Positions 60,337 through 64,000 of a DNA stretch of 64,000 bases are shown here, piece by piece. The notes beneath the pieces were generated by a model. The model made no database searches and was not told where the DNA came from. It was given only the letters and a program-made list of their open reading frames with translations. The DNA comes from an uncultured Dehalococcoidia bacterium. GTDB taxonomy: Bacteria > Chloroflexota > Dehalococcoidia > Lucifugimonadales > UBA3495. The stretch is from positions 124,001 through 188,000 of the forward strand of contig CATOSP010000002.1 in the NCBI GenBank assembly GCA_951812625.1. Direction: 5' to 3'. How positions within the stretch are numbered: position 1 is the first letter of the stretch; the number at the start of each line of letters is the position of its first letter. The position numbers were made by a program, and so were the translations under genes.

Positions 60337-61785
60337 TTGGTTTCATCTCTGGCTCCGGGCGCGGCGGCGCGTTTCCTGGACGAACTGAAAGCCATCGTCG
60401 GGGAGGAGTATGTTTACTACCACCCCGAGGACCTGCTGGTCTACGAGTACGACGGCTCCATCGACCGTGGGCTGCCGGGGGCAGTTGTATTGCCCATCTC
60501 CACAGATGAAGTAAGACGCGTTATGGCCCTGTGCTACCGGGAAGGAGTGCCTGTGGTGGGACGGGGTTCCGGGACAGGTTTGAGCGGTGGGGCTATTGCC
60601 CCGCCGGGGGGCGTCCAGATTTCCTTCAGTCGAATGGACCGCATCCTTGAGGTGGACACGGAGAACCGCACCGCCACCGTGGAGCCGGGCGTAATCAACC
60701 TGGACCTGGACAACCACGTCCACAAGTTCGGGTACCGCTACGCTCCGGACCCGTCCAGCCAGAAGGCTTGCAGTTTGGGAGGCAACATCGCCGAAAACTC
60801 CGGCGGCCCCCACTGCCTGGCCTATGGCTGCACTACAAACCATGTCCTGGGAATGGAGGTAGTGCTGGAGGACGGCTCGGTGGTCAACCTGGGCGGTACG
60901 GCCCGTGAGACCCCCGGCTATGACCTGCGGGGCGTCTTCACCGGCTCCGAGGGGACTTTCGGTATAGCCACTTGCATAACCGTCCGGCTGCTGCCCCTGC
61001 CGGAAGCGGTCAAGACCTTCATGGGCGTTTTCCCCGACGTGGACTCAGCCTGTACTGCCGTATCCGCGGTCATCGGCCACGGAATCGTCCCCGCGGCCCT
61101 GGAGATGATTGACGCCCTGAGCATCCGGGCCGTCCAGAATGTCATGGACCTGGGCTACCCCGAGGATGCCGGAGCGGTGCTGCTCATCGAGCTTGAGGGG
61201 TTGCAGGAAGAGGTTGAAGAAATCGGTATTGAGGTCGAGGCTGCCCTCTGGGAGTCCGGCCCGACCTTAGTGCGCACTGCCGAGGAAGCCTCCGACCGGG
61301 AGCGGCTGTGGGCCGGACGCAAGGGCGCGCTGGGGGCGCTGGGTAGCCTGGCTCCCAACTATTACCTGGTGGACGGTGTAGCTCCCAGAACCAAGCTGAC
61401 CGAGGTGTTGCGGGAGGTTGCGGCCATCAGCGAACGTTATAGTATTCCCATTGCCAACGTGTTCCACGCCGGGGACGGCAACCTTCACCCCTGCCTGCTC
61501 TTCGACGAGCGGCAGCCGGGCGCGCTGGAGACCATCATCGAGGCGGGGGCAGAGGTCATGAAGGTGTGCATCGACGCAGGCGGCGCGCTGACCGGGGAGC
61601 ACGGGGTCGGCCTGGAGAAGAAGGAGCTTATGCCCCTGGTCTACACAGACGAGGACATGGACGCCATGCGCCGCGTCCGGGACTCCTTTGCCCCTCACAA
61701 CCGGCTCAACCCCGGCAAGATATTCCCCGACGGCACGCACTACCACCCGCCGGCGCGACGCCCGGAACCGGGGCTTTCCATCTAA
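60337..61785 (+). CDS. glcD: FAD-linked oxidase, glycolate oxidase subunit GlcD-like
   Basis: About 482 residues. FAD-binding type 4 domain: VVGRGSGTGLSGGAI, TVEPGVINLDLD, SLGGNIAENSGGPHCLAYG and GTFGIATCITVRLLP. C-terminal cap: NVFHAGDGNLHPCLLFD with metal-binding His residues, GGALTGEHGVGLEKK and NPGKIFP. It oxidises glycolate or D-lactate-type hydroxyacids. GGGAGTGG precedes TTG 60337. Its usual partner glcE appears 1.8 kb downstream, after two unrelated genes. Confidence 0.9.
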   Translation: MVSSLAPGAAARFLDELKAIVGEEYVYYHPEDLLVYEYDGSIDRGLPGAVVLPISTDEVRRVMALCYREGVPVVGRGSGTGLSGGAIAPPGGVQISFSRMDRILEVDTENRTATVEPGVINLDLDNHVHKFGYRYAPDPSSQKACSLGGNIAENSGGPHCLAYGCTTNHVLGMEVVLEDGSVVNLGGTARETPGYDLRGVFTGSEGTFGIATCITVRLLPLPEAVKTFMGVFPDVDSACTAVSAVIGHGIVPAALEMIDALSIRAVQNVMDLGYPEDAGAVLLIELEGLQEEVEEIGIEVEAALWESGPTLVRTAEEASDRERLWAGRKGALGALGSLAPNYYLVDGVAPRTKLTEVLREVAAISERYSIPIANVFHAGDGNLHPCLLFDERQPGALETIIEAGAEVMKVCIDAGGALTGEHGVGLEKKELMPLVYTDEDMDAMRRVRDSFAPHNRLNPGKIFPDGTHYHPPARRPEPGLSI

Positions 61786-61787
61786 GA

Positions 61788-61827
61788 GACCCCCCTCAAC
61801 CCCTTTGCCAAGGAGTTTTGGAAAGGG
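61788..61827. repeat. Palindromic repeat type 2 (copy 2), possible terminator of glcD
   Basis: CCCTTTGCCAA (61801-61811) and TTGGAAAGGG (61818-61827) form an 11-bp stem with one bulge. On the minus strand the sequence reads CAAAGGGG-TTGAGGGGG..TCTC like the copy at 1025-1059. Confidence 0.6.
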
Positions 61828-61832
61828 CCGCG

Positions 61833-62669
61833 ATGAATACTGTTGAATCTTTGCGTAAAGACGTTCAATTGATATTGGATGCGAACCGGGCCTACATTGA
61901 AAAAACTAGTAAACTGCCTTGGCAACCTTCTGATGATTTTCTGCCACTTCTACTAAGAACTATACTCCGTAGGCAGTTTGATTCTCTAGAAGTGATTCTG
62001 TATTTGGTCAATGAGGGTAGGGGATATGCGGCAGGCCCGATGTTGCGACCATCTTGTGAGGAGTTGATCTGGACCAAATACTTGCTTTCTATGGCTTACC
62101 CGATTGTTGAGAGGCTTATTCGCTGTATGGCAGGGCGTGAGGCACATGAGAGACTGAGTGCACAGTTCAAAGCGGCAGCTCCAGACGGGATTGAAAATCT
62201 CGGACTCACTCCATACCTCGACCGCAGTAGATGTCAACGGAGCATCAACAACAAAGAAATTCGTGATATTGGAACATCGTTGAAATGGCCAGACAATACA
62301 ATAAGAGACGCTGGACTGCCTTCGGTAGCGTGGATTGCTGAGGAAGTGGGCGAGCAGCAGACGTATTATTTGATATATGCTGCAACTTCACGGTTCGTAC
62401 ATTTCAGCCCAGGCGAATTATTGAGGAGGGCATGGTATGGAAACGGGTCTGCGTCCATTAGCTCTATGACTTTTGAACCATACTGGAGCCGTTTTTGTCT
62501 TTATTGGGGATTGCGCCTGTTTTCAGAAACAGTTGTACTCATTTACGGCCATCCCACTATGCCAGACGATTCTTTAATAGATTATCCAACGATCATCGCA
62601 GCGGCCAAGCGCATCGGGGAAATGGGAATTCCTCCTGTCATAACCGCAGAAGAACTAGAGACGCCCTGA
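61833..62669 (+). CDS. DUF5677-like helical protein
   Basis: 278 residues, mostly helical, with the pattern DFLPLLLRTILRRQFDSLEVILYLVNEG..AAGPMLRPSCEELIWTKYLL, and later YYLIYAATSRFVHFSPGELLRR. This resembles DUF5677-type proteins found in defence and mobile contexts. No catalytic motif is evident. It is AT-rich and lies between glcD and glpQ, so it is probably an insertion. Confidence 0.6.
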   Translation: MNTVESLRKDVQLILDANRAYIEKTSKLPWQPSDDFLPLLLRTILRRQFDSLEVILYLVNEGRGYAAGPMLRPSCEELIWTKYLLSMAYPIVERLIRCMAGREAHERLSAQFKAAAPDGIENLGLTPYLDRSRCQRSINNKEIRDIGTSLKWPDNTIRDAGLPSVAWIAEEVGEQQTYYLIYAATSRFVHFSPGELLRRAWYGNGSASISSMTFEPYWSRFCLYWGLRLFSETVVLIYGHPTMPDDSLIDYPTIIAAAKRIGEMGIPPVITAEELETP

Positions 62670-62853
62670 CCGAGTACAGAGCGATGTGGCACAGTAAGGC
62701 TGGTGAAGACCAGCCCCGGACAAGACCGAGATTCAATGAGCCAGTAGATCTTGTTCTGGGTATCCTCAAGGTAGTGACCGGCAGCACGTGTGTCAGCAAC
62801 CTGAGGATATCATTGTCTACTGGCCGACAACCACTGGTCCCCGGAGAGGGGAT

Positions 62854-63579
62854 ATGATTGGTCGAGAATTCATGAACATCGCCCACCGGGGCGCGTCAGC
62901 CTATGCCCCGGAGAACACCTTTGCCGCCTTCGACAAGGCCCTGGCCCTCGGGGCAAGCCACGTAGAGTTTGACCTGCACTTCTCCAGCGACCGCCACGTG
63001 GTCATCATCCACGACGAGACCCTTGAGCGCACCACCAACGGCACGGGGGCTGTGGCGGACACTACCTTGGCAGAATTGCAATCTCTGGACGCAGGGTCAT
63101 GGTTCTCCCCCGAGTTCGCCGGAGAGAGGGTCCCGACCTTCGGCGCGATGTTGGAGCGTTACAAAGGCCGATTCCACTTCCACGTCGAGATCAAGTCCGA
63201 TGCTCCCGGCCTGTCCCAGCGTGCCGCCGACTTGGTGCGCGGCTACGGGGTTGGGGATAGCGCTACCATCACATCATTCAACCTGTCCAGCCTTGAAGAG
63301 GTGACTGCCTACGCCCCGGAACTTCCCGCGGGCTTCCTGTCTGTGGACATTACGGATTGGACGGTGGAACAAGCGCAGCATCTGGGGTTGAAGCTCCTTT
63401 GCCCGCATTCCATGTCGCTGACACCGGAACTGGTGGACCGTCTGCACAGCAGTGGATTCGAGGTCCGGGCCTGGGGGGCTTCTGACGAGACGCTGATGCG
63501 CCGCGCCGTTGATGCCGGGGTCGACGGTCTGACTGTCAACTTCCCCGACATACTAGCCGAGTACCTGGCTTCCCGATGA
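62854..63579 (+). CDS. glpQ: Glycerophosphodiester phosphodiesterase
   Basis: 241 residues, a GDPD TIM barrel. NIAHRGASAYAPENTFAAF has the catalytic His, EFDLHFSSDRHVVIIHDETLERTTNGTG has the metal Glu/Asp and the second catalytic His, and the HFHVEIKSDAPG block has the metal Glu. It hydrolyses glycerophosphodiesters to glycerol-3-phosphate and an alcohol. No signal peptide, so cytoplasmic. GGAGAGGGG precedes ATG 62854. Confidence 0.9.
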   Translation: MIGREFMNIAHRGASAYAPENTFAAFDKALALGASHVEFDLHFSSDRHVVIIHDETLERTTNGTGAVADTTLAELQSLDAGSWFSPEFAGERVPTFGAMLERYKGRFHFHVEIKSDAPGLSQRAADLVRGYGVGDSATITSFNLSSLEEVTAYAPELPAGFLSVDITDWTVEQAQHLGLKLLCPHSMSLTPELVDRLHSSGFEVRAWGASDETLMRRAVDAGVDGLTVNFPDILAEYLASR

Positions 63580-64000
63580 GCCGGTTGGGTCTCTCCCCTC
63601 CCGCGACCCTGGCTAGGAGCCTGGGCAGCGACGGTGTCGTTCCCGAAGAGCGTCTGGGAAATTTCTCCATTGACGGGGTGGTCCCGCGTCTGGCGTTCTG
63701 TCCCACATATCGGCATGAGATTGTCGAGACAGTAGGCTGGGCTGCGGCAGAAGGACTGGCGGTCGTTCCCAGGGGTGGCGGGACTCAGATGGAGCTGGGC
63801 AACGTGCCCGCCCGTTACGATGTGGCGCTTGACCTGTCCCGCTTCAACGGGGTTTTGGACTATCAACCCGCCGACCTGACGGCTACGGTGGAGGCCGGGA
63901 TCACCCTGCACGAACTGCAACGGCACCTGGCGTCCGGCGGCAAAACCCTGCCCTTGGAGGCGCCCCTGTCCAGCAATGCGACCATCGGCGGCATCCTGTC
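63576..64000 (+). CDS. glcE: FAD-binding oxidoreductase, GlcE-like (3' end outside window)
   Basis: The first 141 residues of an FAD-binding type 4 protein: AFCPTYRHEIVETVGWAAAEGLAVVPRGGGTQMELGN, then DLSRFNGVLDYQPADLTATVEAGITLHELQRHLASGGKTLPLEAPLSSNATIGGIL. The ATG overlaps the glpQ stop codon (ATGA). By its short spacer before the FAD loop it fits GlcE better than GlcD. It is presumably the partner subunit of the GlcD-like protein. Confidence 0.82.
   Translation, partial: MSRLGLSPPATLARSLGSDGVVPEERLGNFSIDGVVPRLAFCPTYRHEIVETVGWAAAEGLAVVPRGGGTQMELGNVPARYDVALDLSRFNGVLDYQPADLTATVEAGITLHELQRHLASGGKTLPLEAPLSSNATIGGIL

Overview
The window is about 60% GC bacterial chromosome, densely packed with housekeeping genes: shikimate (aroK, aroB), purine (purQ, purA), lysine/DAP (dapB, asd, dapA), leucine (leuB), methionine (metF), tRNA modification (tgt), rpsO-pnp, acpS and radC. 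Interspersed are families common in free-living, heterotrophic Chloroflexota of the Dehalococcoidia/SAR202 type: an F420-type PPOX enzyme, a phosphotriesterase-family hydrolase, an HpcH/HpaI aldolase, a Ldh/MDH-type dehydrogenase, a TPP enzyme and GlcD/GlcE FAD oxidases. The assignment to Chloroflexota is an inference from gene content, not a measured phylogeny. Promoters I can read are ordinary sigma-70 type, TTGAC.. with 17-18 bp to TATAAT/TATACT, or extended -10 TGnTATACT.

Layout. 1-3275: end of a transglutaminase/alpha-E pair, an ABM-like protein, NhaA and a repeat-bearing divergent gap. 3276-6611: a small orphan protein, a 90-bp minisatellite framed by a duplicated gene end, then a threonine synthase-like PLP enzyme with a NIL-domain protein and a MoaD/ThiS-type sulfur carrier, followed by a GIY-YIG protein. 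6734-14695: tgt, TauE/SafE exporter, the VOC-dehydrogenase-aroK-aroB operon, a HicB-HicA pair whose toxin is frameshifted by a 13-bp triplication, and yqeY-purQ. 15343-24671: purA, a TrpF-like barrel, a dual-OB/DUF488/DUF488 cassette, a phosphotriesterase homologue, a decayed gene, an iron-ADH-family protein, tRNA-Trp and an aldolase. 25043-35980: a DRG-type GTPase, TM2 protein, dehydrogenase, rpsO-pnp, and dapB-asd-aldehyde dehydrogenase-dapA-DinB. 36052-41562: MFS, HAD, CYTH, tRNA-Ala and tRNA-Arg, radC, TPP enzyme. 42502-51600: a Pro/Asp/Thr-rich surface protein, an orphan histidine kinase, PPOX, HEAT protein, metF-acpS-nnr and an enoyl-CoA hydratase. 51656-64000: YggU, a dual-specificity phosphatase, a JAMM peptidase, a lipoprotein with an HExxH motif, leuB-CaCA exchanger-deaminase, a membrane protein, and glcD - DUF5677-like - glycerophosphodiesterase - glcE (cut by the window end).

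Three things stand out. First, a dispersed non-coding repeat occurs five times, each time in the long gap between divergently transcribed genes. Second, the PLP enzyme/NIL/sulfur-carrier trio, with a JAMM peptidase elsewhere in the window, looks like a carrier-protein route for putting sulfur into an amino acid. Third, short tandem duplications are frequent, and one of them switches off the hicA toxin in a way that gain or loss of copies could reverse. Small AT-rich genes (GIY-YIG, HicBA, DuOB/DUF488, TM2, DUF5677-like) sit singly between high-GC housekeeping genes, as expected of recently acquired accessory genes.
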